Assembly: GCF_007644105.1 (NCBI RefSeq)
Contig: NZ_VFAC01000015.1
Location: 27,263-91,262 of the forward strand
Length of the DNA stretch: 64,000 nucleotides
From: Elioraea rosea
GTDB taxonomy: Bacteria; Pseudomonadota; Alphaproteobacteria; Acetobacterales; Acetobacteraceae
Direction of reading: 5' to 3'
Shown here: one piece after another, positions 18,815 to 26,978 of the stretch
How positions within the stretch are numbered: position 1 is the first letter of the stretch
Layout: every line of letters starts with the position of its first letter
Notes under the pieces: model-generated
Told to the model about the DNA's origin: nothing
The model's database searches: none
What the model saw: only the letters and a program-made list of their open reading frames with translations
Program-made: the position numbers and the translations under genes

Positions 18815-19933
18815 ATGCCCGAGGAGTCTCGCCGCTGGCGCGACAGGAACGCGCTGATCGAGGGCGGCATCGCCGTCGTCCTGCTCGGCGCGCTGGCCAT
18901 CGCCTGCTTCACCATCCTTCGGCCCTTCATCTCGCCGATCCTGCTCGCGGGCGTGCTCGTCCACGCCACCTGGTTCGGCCAGGCCTGGCTCACGCCACGG
19001 ATCGGGCGGACCTGGGGGGCGGCGGTGATGGTGCTGCTCGCGGCCCTCGTCCTCGTCGTGCCGCTGGCGCTAATCGTTCCGGGGCTTGCGGCCAACCTCC
19101 AGGGCGCGGGCGACGTCGCCCGGAGGATCGGCGCCGCCCTGCCGCTCGAAGCGCCGGCCTGGCTCGCGGGCCTGCCGCTGATCGGCGGGGCGATCGACGG
19201 GCTCTGGTCCGAGGCTGCGCCTGCGCTCGCCGGCGGGGGCGAGGCGCTCCGCCACCTCATCGAGCCGCACGCGACCTTCCTGGGCCGCCTAGCGCTTGCC
19301 TTCGCGCTCTCCGTGGGCGAGGGGCTTCTGCAGCTTCTCTTCGCTCTACTCGTCGCGTTCTTCCTCTATCGCGACGGCGACAGGCTCGTGGTCAAGCTCA
19401 AGGCGATCGCCGAGCGCATCGGCCGCCACGGCGCGCTCGAGCTGCTTCAGCTCACCGGCGACACCGTGCGCGGCGTCGTCTGGGGGCTGATCGGCACAGG
19501 CATGATGCAGGGCGTGCTTGCCTGGATCGGCTTCATGATCGCGGGGGTGCCGGGGGCGGCGGTGCTCGGGTTCATGACCGTGCTTCTGTCGATCGTCCAG
19601 ATTGGCGCCCCCATCCTCTGGGCCTCCGCCGCTGCCTGGCTCTTCGCCGAGGGGCAGACGGGCTGGGGCATCTTCATGCTCCTCTGGGGCGGCGTGGCGG
19701 TGAGCTCGACCGACAACATCCTGCGCCCCTGGCTGATCAGCCGCGGCGCGAACCTGCCCTTCCTGTTGATCGTTCTCGGCGTGATCGGCGGATTGCTCGC
19801 CTTCGGCTTCCTCGGCCTGTTCCTCGGCCCGGTGTTGCTCGCCGTTGCCTGGCGGCTCGTCGAGCGCTGGACGGAGAAGGCCGTCGCCGTGCCGTTGTCG
19901 CCACCACCACCGCCTGACGAGGGCGTTCGTTGA
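18815..19933 (+). CDS. AI-2E family (PerM/YdiK-like) membrane protein
   Basis: A 372-residue polytopic protein with hydrophobic segments at about 18-60, 68-90, 160-190, 215-270, 275-300 and 320-350, matching the AI-2E transporter family. Typical sequences are LLQLLFALLVAFFLYRDGDR, GVVWGLIGTGMMQGVLAWIG and FGFLGLFLGPVLLAV. Members move small solutes or ions; the name comes from one autoinducer-2 exporter and says little about the substrate here. It follows the GST gene by 24 bp and may be co-transcribed with it. Confidence 0.87.
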   Translation: MPEESRRWRDRNALIEGGIAVVLLGALAIACFTILRPFISPILLAGVLVHATWFGQAWLTPRIGRTWGAAVMVLLAALVLVVPLALIVPGLAANLQGAGDVARRIGAALPLEAPAWLAGLPLIGGAIDGLWSEAAPALAGGGEALRHLIEPHATFLGRLALAFALSVGEGLLQLLFALLVAFFLYRDGDRLVVKLKAIAERIGRHGALELLQLTGDTVRGVVWGLIGTGMMQGVLAWIGFMIAGVPGAAVLGFMTVLLSIVQIGAPILWASAAAWLFAEGQTGWGIFMLLWGGVAVSSTDNILRPWLISRGANLPFLLIVLGVIGGLLAFGFLGLFLGPVLLAVAWRLVERWTEKAVAVPLSPPPPPDEGVR

Positions 19934-19997
19934 CGTGCCGGGGGTGGGCGGCTAGAAGCGAGGGCGTTGCATATGCCGTGCACACACCGCTCTCGGC

Positions 19998-20090
19998 GGA
20001 GGGGTGGCCGAGCGGCTGAAGGCGGCAGTTTGCTAAACTGTTGTAGGGGGTCAACTCCTACCGTGGGTTCGAATCCCATCCCCTCCGCCA
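19998..20090 (+). tRNA. tRNA-Ser (anticodon GCT)
   Basis: A 93-nt class II tRNA. The acceptor stem GGAGGGG pairs with CCCCTCC, followed by discriminator G and an encoded CCA. The D-arm sequence is TGGCCGAGCGGCTGAAGGC. The anticodon stem GCAGT/ACTGT encloses loop TTGCTAA (anticodon GCT), then a long variable arm GTAGGGGGTCAACTCCTAC and T-loop GTTCGAATC. It reads AGC/AGT codons. A lower-GC cassette begins just downstream of its 3' end. Confidence 0.96.
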
Positions 20091-20271
20091 GCCACTCCCG
20101 GCCCCCGCGCTTCGTGTCCACGCTTCTTCGCTGGGACGGATGCGCAAGTGACTCCTCGGGGTTTCGAATGAAATCTCCTACGGGCTCGAGAGGGCATTAC
20201 CGCTCCCTCTGTGCCGACCAAATGCAGTGGTGAATGTGCGAAGGCTCGCGCGCGGCGAGTGCCTTCTCAAC

Positions 20272-21168
20272 CTACGTCGGCTGAGCGCGTTCGTCCGATC
20301 TGGCAGGAATGGGCGCAGTCCGCCTGCTTCCGTGGCGGTTGGCCCAAGCGCGCGTGAATTCAGCTCCGGCCAGGAATATCAACGCTGAATAATATATCCA
20401 CACGAGCAGGATGATAAGCGCTCCAGCGGCGCCAAAACCGGCATCAATGCTGCTGAAGCCGATGTAGACGGAGATCGCCCATTTTCCGATCGAGAACAGG
20501 ATTGCTGTAACAAATGCTCCGATGAATACGTCACGCCAATCCAGTTTCCTGTCGGGAAGAACTCGGAATATCGCAGCGAACAGTATTGTTAGGATCGCGA
20601 CAGTTACCGCAGTGTTCAAGAGCAAAGCGAGCGCCGCCCCGCCGGGAAGGGCGCTCTCCAGCCATGATGCAAGAGACGATATGGCGGCGCTGACGGCGAG
20701 TGACGCGATCATGACGAACCCCGTGGCTCCCACGAGCCCGAGCGCTGCAGCTCTCGCCTTGACCAGTCGGGAGACCGTTTCAACTATCGAATCGGCCTCG
20801 GGGATTTCGGCTTTCCAGATCGCATTCAACGCCGACTGAAGTGACGCAAAAGCGCCGCTTGCCGTGATCAGGAGCGTCACCAGCCCGATCGCAAGCGCCC
20901 AGCCGCCGCGCGCATCGCCGAGCGCACCATCAGCCATCCTTTTGACCTCGTCGGCACCCCGCTCGCCGACGATGCCCGTCAGCTGAGCGACAAGCGCGCT
21001 GTCGATCTGTTGCCGATCAAACATCAGGCCAGCGATGCCGGTCACGATGAATAGCAGCGGCCCGACGGAGAAAAGGGTGAAATAGGCGATTCCAGCCCCG
21101 CGCGTCAGGCACTCATCCGCGATGAACCCTTCGCCAGCGTCCATCAGGATTGCCCGAATGTCACCCAT
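20272..21168 (-). CDS. YihY/virulence factor BrkB family inner membrane protein
   Basis: A 298-residue protein with about six membrane segments. Family landmarks are LTRGAGIAYFTLFSVGPLLFIVTG near the start, LLITASGAFASLQSALNAIW, RVLPDRKLDWRDVFIGAF, and the ending IILLVWIYYSALIFLAGAEF. The molecular function of the family is not established; old annotations as ribonuclease BN are wrong. Its base composition is less GC-rich than the core genes. It is the distal gene of the stress cassette, 112 bp beyond the DUF3618 gene, and may be read from the upstream EcfG promoter. Confidence 0.9.
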   Translation of the reverse strand: MGDIRAILMDAGEGFIADECLTRGAGIAYFTLFSVGPLLFIVTGIAGLMFDRQQIDSALVAQLTGIVGERGADEVKRMADGALGDARGGWALAIGLVTLLITASGAFASLQSALNAIWKAEIPEADSIVETVSRLVKARAAALGLVGATGFVMIASLAVSAAISSLASWLESALPGGAALALLLNTAVTVAILTILFAAIFRVLPDRKLDWRDVFIGAFVTAILFSIGKWAISVYIGFSSIDAGFGAAGALIILLVWIYYSALIFLAGAEFTRAWANRHGSRRTAPIPARSDERAQPT

Positions 21169-21280
21169 GACGACATCCGTCCTTGCGACGATCGAGGTTG
21201 GCTCTCATTCGCCTGCGCGCATCATCCGGACGATGGATCACGGCCGAGCGGGCACCCTCCGTCACACCCGGATCAGCCAG

Positions 21281-22312
21281 TCATGATCGCGCGTTCGGGC
21301 GGGAGGGGGTCTGCGTATCGCTCGGCTCGTCCTCGCCAGGCTTCAGCCGCGACGCAACTGCGCTTGCGGTTTCTTCGAGCGTCTCGGCGACATCGTCGGC
21401 GGCCCTCTTCAGGGAGTCGCCGGTGCCTCCCTGATCCAGCTCCTCCTTCGTGCGCGCATAGGTCTCCTTGATCTTCTGCGTGGCTTGCTCGGCCTGCTCG
21501 CCGACAACCTCGCGAACCTCGTCGTAGGTCGCGGCGGCGCGGTCGACGACGGCGTCCCGTGCCTCTCCCATCAACCGGTCTTCCGTCCGGGTGCGTGGGA
21601 GGGCTGCACCGACTGCCGCGCCGAGTGCGACGCCAAAGACGCCGAGCAGCAATGGTTGCGCTTCGGCAAGGTCCTCCCAGCTGTCGGCAGCCCGGCGCGC
21701 GAACGCCGTCGACCGTTCCCGCGCGGTCTCGACACCCTCGCGCAGCGATCCCATCGAAGGAGCGGCGTCGTAGAGCCTCTCCCCCGCGTCAGACACGGCC
21801 TCGACCGCACTCGATGCCGCCGACGCCGTTCGAGACGCGGCATCCCTGACAAAACCGGAAGCGCGAGAGGCTGCGTCACCCATCGCCTCGGCAGCCTGGC
21901 CTACGCCGCTTGCGACGTTCGAGCGTCGTTCGCCTCCAGGCTGGGCTGTGGGGGCGCGATCTACCCCCACCGCCTCGGCGCGCCGCGTCACCGGATAACC
22001 CGCGGGCAGGTGTACCGAACTGGGTTCGCTGCCTTGCTTGGACAAAAGGAGCCACCCGATGCCCGCGCCAATCAGCAAAACCGGCAAGGGATTGTCACGA
22101 ACCGCGGTGCCCAGATTGCGAGCGAAGTCCGCACCGCCCGACCCTTTGGCATAACTCGAGATGCGGTCCACGACCTCGTCGACAATCTGGCCGGGCTGCA
22201 GCTTGTCGCGCAGCGCGTCCACCGTTCCCGATACGCTCGCGCGCGTCTGCTCCACCTCGTATTCGATCTGGTCAGCAGACTTGCCACCGGGATGCGTCGT
22301 TGTCGCACTCAT
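21281..22312 (-). CDS. DUF3618 domain membrane-anchored protein
   Basis: A 343-residue protein. Its N-terminal ~60 residues carry the DUF3618 helix (IEYEVEQTRASVSGTVDALR, DKLQPGQIVDEVVDRISSYA). One membrane segment follows (NPLPVLLIGAGIGWLLLSKQ), then a long Ala/Arg/Glu-rich helical stalk of LEA/apolipoprotein-like character, a second hydrophobic segment (PLLLGVFGVALGAAVGAALP) and an acidic C-terminus. Such proteins occur in general stress operons of alphaproteobacteria; their biochemical role is unknown. Its ATG overlaps the stop of the holin-like gene (ATGA). Confidence 0.85.
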   Translation of the reverse strand: MSATTTHPGGKSADQIEYEVEQTRASVSGTVDALRDKLQPGQIVDEVVDRISSYAKGSGGADFARNLGTAVRDNPLPVLLIGAGIGWLLLSKQGSEPSSVHLPAGYPVTRRAEAVGVDRAPTAQPGGERRSNVASGVGQAAEAMGDAASRASGFVRDAASRTASAASSAVEAVSDAGERLYDAAPSMGSLREGVETARERSTAFARRAADSWEDLAEAQPLLLGVFGVALGAAVGAALPRTRTEDRLMGEARDAVVDRAAATYDEVREVVGEQAEQATQKIKETYARTKEELDQGGTGDSLKRAADDVAETLEETASAVASRLKPGEDEPSDTQTPSRPNARS

Positions 22313-22704
22313 AGCACTTGCTCCTTCACGACTGCCGCATCGCGCGACATCTGGTTCATCGTCCGCTCCGGAGCCAGGGTTGTCGCCTTCATCCGGTTCA
22401 GACCGGTCCGCAGGACGGCGTATCCGACAAGGGCAACGACAACGCCGACGATCAGCGCCGAAACCGTGGCCGACAGCCCGGCATACTCGACAAGGAGGGC
22501 GACTGCCGCCTGCAGCAGGATGATCAGGGCGGCGAGCATGACGAACGCGCCCGCACCGATGGTCGCTCCTGCATTGCCCATCGAGGAGACGTTCTCGCTG
22601 AACTCGGCGCGGGCAAGCTGGATCTCCTTGCGAACCAGGGTCGTCGTCTGGTCGACGAGATCACCGAGCAGGTCGGGAACCGATCGCTGAGTGTCCTGGT
22701 TCAT
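22309..22704 (-). CDS. Phage holin superfamily (DUF1469-like) membrane protein
   Basis: A 131-residue protein with an amphipathic N-terminal helix (SVPDLLGDLVDQTTTLVRKE), two strong membrane helices (GAGAFVMLAALIILLQAAVA and VSALIVGVVVALVGYAVL) and a charged tail. It belongs to the family named after holin III but, as usual in this setting, is a chromosomal envelope-stress protein and not part of a prophage. It overlaps both neighbours by 4 bp, so the three genes form one translationally coupled unit. Confidence 0.85.
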   Translation of the reverse strand: MNQDTQRSVPDLLGDLVDQTTTLVRKEIQLARAEFSENVSSMGNAGATIGAGAFVMLAALIILLQAAVALLVEYAGLSATVSALIVGVVVALVGYAVLRTGLNRMKATTLAPERTMNQMSRDAAVVKEQVL

Positions 22705-23465
22705 GGCATTGCCCCCGACTGGTCGTTGACGGTTGACGCCTCGCGGGTTTCGGCGGGGCGGGTGGCGCGATCGCCAGCGGCTGGCTCGTGCGTGCCGCGC
22801 GATCCCGTCGGTATCGGTCCGCCCGCGCCTTTGCCATGCTGCTGCGCTGCGGCACCACGCAGACTGGCCTGTCCCGCCGTCATCGGTGCGGACGCCGAAC
22901 CGACGTCACGCCTCATCGATCCCGACGCCACGTCTTGCGCCGCACTCGACCGGTCATGACGTCGCGGACGCGCGGGTGATTGCTCCGTCGAACTCTTGGC
23001 GAACCGAGCGAGAGCGAACCCCGCCATCACGGTGATGCCGAAGAAGGCCGTGGGCTGTCGGCGTGCGAAACCGGACAGGTCCTGCAGCAGTTGCCCGGCG
23101 CTACGCTCCCGGATCGCGCCGGAGATCCCGTCAATCGCTTCGGCTGCCGAGCGCACGTGGCGCGCTATTTCCGGCGAGGAACTGTCCAGATCATCCGCCG
23201 CGGTCAAGAAGGCGCTCGCCACGCCTGACAACTGTTCCGCACCGGCGTCCTTGCTGTCCGCGGCCAGTCCTTCGACATGGCTCAGCGCCGAGTCCACCGC
23301 CTCGCCGGCTTTCTCGGTGAGGCGTTCCCCGGCGCCTGCGACCTTGTCCCGCAGGTCGTGCGCAAGATCTTTGCCGTCCGCCTCGGCGTCAGAGAAACCC
23401 GCCCGTGCGTCGTCGGATGGTCTGGCACGCGGGTCTTGTGCATTCGGGTCCGATGGGGTGGCCAT
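22701..23465 (-). CDS. Helical membrane-associated stress protein (nutrient-deprivation-induced type)
   Basis: About 254 residues from the ATG at 23465, chosen because GGAGG lies 8 bases upstream; the frame stays open further but lacks such a site. Residues 30-150 are amphipathic helix (DLAHDLRDKVAGAGERLTEK, RSAAEAIDGISGAIRERSAG). A single membrane segment follows (PTAFFGITVMAGFALARF), then a disordered Ala/Gly/Arg-rich tail. It resembles proteins annotated as nutrient deprivation-induced that accompany DUF3618 and holin-like genes. It is the first gene of the cassette and lies directly behind a GGAAC-N17-CGTT promoter, so control by the general stress sigma factor EcfG is likely. Confidence 0.8.
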   Translation of the reverse strand: MATPSDPNAQDPRARPSDDARAGFSDAEADGKDLAHDLRDKVAGAGERLTEKAGEAVDSALSHVEGLAADSKDAGAEQLSGVASAFLTAADDLDSSSPEIARHVRSAAEAIDGISGAIRERSAGQLLQDLSGFARRQPTAFFGITVMAGFALARFAKSSTEQSPARPRRHDRSSAAQDVASGSMRRDVGSASAPMTAGQASLRGAAAQQHGKGAGGPIPTGSRGTHEPAAGDRATRPAETREASTVNDQSGAMP

Positions 23466-23529
23466 GGGCGCTACCTCCGTGGTGGGCGACCTTCGTCGCG
23501 CGTCGACAGCGACTCCCTGTCTTGACCGG

Positions 23530-23555
23530 AACGGATCGGGCGCAGATGAGGTTCC
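23530..23555 (-). promoter_or_regulatory. EcfG-type general stress promoter
   Basis: On the minus strand GGAAC (23555-23551) is followed after exactly 17 bases by CGTT (23533-23530). This matches the alphaproteobacterial EcfG consensus GGAAC-N16/17-CGTT. It points toward the cassette gene starting at 23465 and would give a leader of about 55 nt. I noticed no second match when scanning the intergenic regions by eye. Confidence 0.8.
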
Positions 23556-23737
23556 AAGTGTAGTCATCACGGTTTTGTCACCGCGCACGCTTCGGCTCTG
23601 CTGGGGCCGCGCTTCGTCCCCGCCGTTGCCCGCCCGGTCCTATGTGCATAAGCATCCTTGGAGGTTTGCAGGCACTGGCATCACGGCCGATCCGGCGGCA
23701 CCCTCGGGGGTCAACAAGCGCCTGCGAAGGAACGCCG

Positions 23738-24550
23738 ATGGACAGCCATGCGCACCCCGACACACCGATCCTCTACGAGCTCGGCGAGGGCGGCGTCGGC
23801 CTGATCACGCTCAACCGTCCGGCGCGGCGCAACAGCCTCTCGCTCGCCACGCTCGGCGCGCTCAACGCCACCCTCGTCTCCATCGCGGCAGACCCGGCCG
23901 TGCGGGCGGTCGTCATCGCCGGGGCGGGGCCAGCCTTCTGTGCCGGGCACGATCTCGCCGAGCTCACCGCCCACCGGTCCGACCCGGATGGCGGCGCGGC
24001 CTTCTTCGCCAACGCCATGGGCGCCTGCGCCACCATCATGCAGGGCATCACGGCACTGCCGCAGCCCGTCATCGCCGCGGTCCATGGCATCGCCACCGCT
24101 GCCGGCTGCCAGCTCGTCGCGACGTGCGACCTCGCCGTCGCGGAGGATGGCGCGCGCTTCTGCACGCCTGGCGTATCGATCGGCCTCTTCTGCGCCACTC
24201 CCGCCGTCGCGCTGTCCCGCGCCGTGCCGCGCAAGGCGGCGATGGAGATGCTCCTGACGGGCGACATGATCGATGCGTCGGAGGCGCACCGCATCGGCCT
24301 CGTGAACCGCGTGGTCGGCGCGGGCACGGCACGGGACGCGGCGCTCGCGCTCGCGCGGAAAATCGCCGGCCGCTCCACCCTCACGGTGCGGCTCGGCAAG
24401 GCGGCGTTTCACAGGCAGATCGACTGCGACCTCGCCGATGCCTACCGCGACGCCGCCGCCGTGATGGTCGAGAACCTGATGGCGCATGATGCCGCGGAAG
24501 GCATCGGCGCCTTCCTCGGCAAGCGCGAACCGGTGTGGGAGGACCGCTGA
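23738..24550 (+). CDS. Enoyl-CoA hydratase/isomerase family protein, ECHDC3-like
   Basis: A 270-residue crotonase-fold protein; the oxyanion-hole segment is FCAGHDLAEL. The positions usually holding the two catalytic glutamates read GIATAAGCQLVATCDLAVA and TPGVSIGLFCATPAVAL, so Gln and Gly/Ser replace them. This pattern is that of the ECHDC3-like subfamily, whose reaction is unclear; normal hydratase activity is unlikely. The ATG at 23738 has AAGGA about 7 bases upstream. It is followed 2 bp later by an acyl-CoA synthetase gene, so the pair probably acts on one CoA-linked substrate. Confidence 0.9.
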   Translation: MDSHAHPDTPILYELGEGGVGLITLNRPARRNSLSLATLGALNATLVSIAADPAVRAVVIAGAGPAFCAGHDLAELTAHRSDPDGGAAFFANAMGACATIMQGITALPQPVIAAVHGIATAAGCQLVATCDLAVAEDGARFCTPGVSIGLFCATPAVALSRAVPRKAAMEMLLTGDMIDASEAHRIGLVNRVVGAGTARDAALALARKIAGRSTLTVRLGKAAFHRQIDCDLADAYRDAAAVMVENLMAHDAAEGIGAFLGKREPVWEDR

Positions 24551-24552
24551 GC

Positions 24553-26214
24553 ATGGAGGTGCGAGGGCCGCAGGGGCAGGGCAAGTACGATGCCGGCATG
24601 CCGCGCAACCCGGCGAACTTCGTGCCGCTCTCGCCGCTGCCGTTCCTCGCGCGCGCTGCTTCGGTGTTTCCCGAACGTCCGGCCATCCTGCACGCGGGTG
24701 GGGTGACCACCTATCGCGCCTTTCATGATCGCTGCGTGCGGCTTGCCTCGGCGCTGGCGTCGCGCGGCATCGGCCGTGGCGAGACGGTGGCCGCGCTGCT
24801 GCCGAACGGGCCGGCGATGCTGGAAGCGCATTTCGGCGTGCCGATGGCCGGCGCGGTCTTGAACGCCATCAACACGCGGCTCGATGCCGAGACGATCGCC
24901 TACATCCTCAGCCATGGCGAGGCCCGCGCCGTCATCGTCGATCGGGAATTCATCCCGCTTCTGCGCGCCGCGCTGGCGCGTTGCACGGAGCCGGTTCTGG
25001 TCATCGAGGTCGATGATCCGCTCTGCCCGGAGGCGTCGCGCGGCGAAAGCATCGGCGGGATCGCCTACGACGCGCTGCTCGCATCCGGCGATCCAGCGTG
25101 GGAATGGCCCATGCCGGACGACGAGTGGGACGCGATCACGCTCAACTACACGAGCGGCACAACGGGGCGCCCCAAGGGTGTCGTCTACCATCATCGCGGG
25201 GCGCACCTGCTCGCGCTCGGAAACGTCACGGCGGCCGATCTCGGGCGGCACCCGGTCTATCTCTGGACGCTGCCGATGTTCCACTGCAACGGCTGGTGCT
25301 TTCCCTGGACGATCACCGCGCTCGCCGGCACCCATGTGTGCCTGCGGTCCGTCAGGGGCCCGGAGATGTGGCGGCTCATTGCCGCGCATGGCGTGACGCA
25401 TCTCTGTGGTGCACCGATCGTGATGGCAACGCTTCTCGAGGTTCCCGAGGCGGACCGGCCGCGCATCGCTGGAACGCCGACCTTCGTCACCGCCGCCGCG
25501 CCGCCGCCCGAAGCCGTGCTCGCCGCGATGGGCGAGGCGGGGTTTCGCGTCTGCCACGTCTATGGCCTGACGGAAGTCTACGGCCCGGCGGTGGTCAACG
25601 AGTGGCACGACGCCTGGAACGCGCTGCCGCTGGCCGAGCGCGCGCGGAAGATGGCGCGGCAGGGTGTGCGCTACCAGGCGCTCGAGGGCCTGACGGTGGC
25701 CGATCCCGCCACGCTCGAGCCCGTGCCGGCGGACGGCGAGACCATCGGCGAGGTCATGATGCGCGGCAATGTCGTCATGAAGGGCTATCTCAAGGACGAA
25801 GCGGCGACGCAGGCGGCCTTCGCCGGCGGCTGGTTCCACACGGGCGATCTCGGCGTGATCGACCGGGACGGCTACATCCAGCTCAAGGATCGCACCAAGG
25901 ACATCATCATCTCGGGAGGGGAGAACATCTCCTCGATCGAGGTGGAGGACGCCCTCTACAAGCACCCGGCCGTTGCCGTCGCCGCAGTCGTCGCGATGCC
26001 CGACGCGCGCTGGGGCGAAAGCCCGTGCGCCTTCGTCGAGCTCAAGCCGGACATGACCACGACGGCGGAGGAGCTGGTCGCCTTCGTGCGCGGTGCGATC
26101 GCGCACTTCAAGGCGCCGCGGAAGGTGGTGTTCGCCCCCGTGCCGCGCACCTCGACGGGCAAGGTGCAGAAGCACGTGCTGCGCCGGCTCGCGCGCGGCG
26201 AGGACAGCGCCTGA
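24553..26214 (+). CDS. Acyl-CoA synthetase (AMP-forming)
   Basis: A 553-residue ANL-superfamily ligase that activates a carboxylic acid to its CoA thioester through an acyl-adenylate. The phosphate-binding loop is YTSGTTGRPKG, the adenine-binding motif is VYGLTEVYG, and the hinge is DRTKDIIISGGENISSIEVE. The C-terminal catalytic lysine is in PRTSTGKVQKH. The combination resembles medium-chain or dimethylsulfoniopropionate-type ligases, but the substrate cannot be read from the sequence. Start ATG at 24553; a second ATG at 24598 (MPRNPANFVP) is a plausible alternative. Confidence 0.92.
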   Translation: MEVRGPQGQGKYDAGMPRNPANFVPLSPLPFLARAASVFPERPAILHAGGVTTYRAFHDRCVRLASALASRGIGRGETVAALLPNGPAMLEAHFGVPMAGAVLNAINTRLDAETIAYILSHGEARAVIVDREFIPLLRAALARCTEPVLVIEVDDPLCPEASRGESIGGIAYDALLASGDPAWEWPMPDDEWDAITLNYTSGTTGRPKGVVYHHRGAHLLALGNVTAADLGRHPVYLWTLPMFHCNGWCFPWTITALAGTHVCLRSVRGPEMWRLIAAHGVTHLCGAPIVMATLLEVPEADRPRIAGTPTFVTAAAPPPEAVLAAMGEAGFRVCHVYGLTEVYGPAVVNEWHDAWNALPLAERARKMARQGVRYQALEGLTVADPATLEPVPADGETIGEVMMRGNVVMKGYLKDEAATQAAFAGGWFHTGDLGVIDRDGYIQLKDRTKDIIISGGENISSIEVEDALYKHPAVAVAAVVAMPDARWGESPCAFVELKPDMTTTAEELVAFVRGAIAHFKAPRKVVFAPVPRTSTGKVQKHVLRRLARGEDSA

Positions 26215-26529
26215 TCGCCAGGAGGGCGGCCGCGCCAGGGGGATGCATTGAGCTTCGGGGACGGACAGGCTAGGCTGACAGCCATGCGGCAACATGTGTC
26301 ACCGTGCCGCCCTCGTTGGGCGGGCCTTCTGCTCGTGGGCTCCTAGCCCCCGGGTCCGTTCGCACGCGCTGAGGTCGCGCCGCGGCGGGACCTTGGGGGC
26401 GCATACACACCGCACACTTCACATCCCCTGAGGTCCGCCCAGGCGCGCCGTACCCGCGCGGGCGCCGTGCACGCGGCGCAGCCGGAGAGCGCGCAGGCGG
26501 CCAAGGGCCAGACGCAAAGGCACCCTACG
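26215..26529. other. Intergenic region without a recognised gene
   Basis: About 315 bp between the acyl-CoA synthetase and rnk. It is GC-rich with scattered CA-rich stretches (around 26401-26425). I see no tRNA, clear promoter or strong hairpin with a T-tract in it. The promoter of rnk must lie here but cannot be pinpointed. Confidence 0.5.
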
Positions 26530-26961
26530 ATGACGCGCAAGCCCACCACAATCGACCGATCCTCCGCCCCGCCCGTGGTCATCTCCGCAGCCGACGAGGA
26601 GCGCCTCTACGGCCTCGCCTCGGCTGCCGCCTCGCGAACCCCTGCGGTCAGCAGCCTTCTGCTGCGCGAGATCGAGCGCGCGACCGTCGTCGCCCCCGAG
26701 GACGTGCCGCCTGGGGTGGTGTCCATGCATTCCCATGTTGCCTACCGCGACGAGGCCACCGGCGAAACGCGTCGTGTGCAGCTCGTCTATCCGCCCGATG
26801 CCGACATCGACGCAGGCCGCGTTTCGGTCCTGACCCTGATCGGGGCGGGGCTGCTCGGCCTCGCCGCGGGCCAGTCGATCCTCTGCCCGATGCAGGACGG
26901 GCGCGAACGGCTCATCACCGTTCTCGAGGTCTCGCGCGAGCCGCTCGACGGGCGGGGCTGA
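26530..26961 (+). CDS. rnk: Nucleoside diphosphate kinase regulator, Rnk-like
   Basis: A 143-residue protein with the GreA/GreB C-terminal FKBP-like fold (VVSMHSHVAYRDEATGE, VQLVYPPDADIDAGRVSVL, LTLIGAGLLGLAAGQSI) and a short N-terminal region in place of the Gre coiled coil. Rnk binds RNA polymerase near the secondary channel; its name comes from effects on nucleoside diphosphate kinase levels. The ATG at 26530 (MTRKPTTIDRS) is chosen over an upstream GTG because the intervening residues are not family-like. Confidence 0.88.
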   Translation: MTRKPTTIDRSSAPPVVISAADEERLYGLASAAASRTPAVSSLLLREIERATVVAPEDVPPGVVSMHSHVAYRDEATGETRRVQLVYPPDADIDAGRVSVLTLIGAGLLGLAAGQSILCPMQDGRERLITVLEVSREPLDGRG

Positions 26962-26978
26962 GCGTCGCCCGCGGTTCG

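Noticed and set aside
20156..20180. Sequence resembling a tRNA T-arm (GGGGTTTCGAATGAAATC) downstream of tRNA-Ser(GCT)
   Set aside because: Too degenerate and without an acceptor-stem match to count as an attachment-site repeat.
20189..20210. Inverted repeat AGAGGG...CCCTCT as a terminator
   Set aside because: A 10-nt loop and no T-tract on either strand make termination doubtful.
22309..22704. Holin-like gene as evidence of a prophage
   Set aside because: No endolysin, structural, packaging or integrase genes are near; the neighbours and the EcfG promoter indicate a chromosomal stress cassette.
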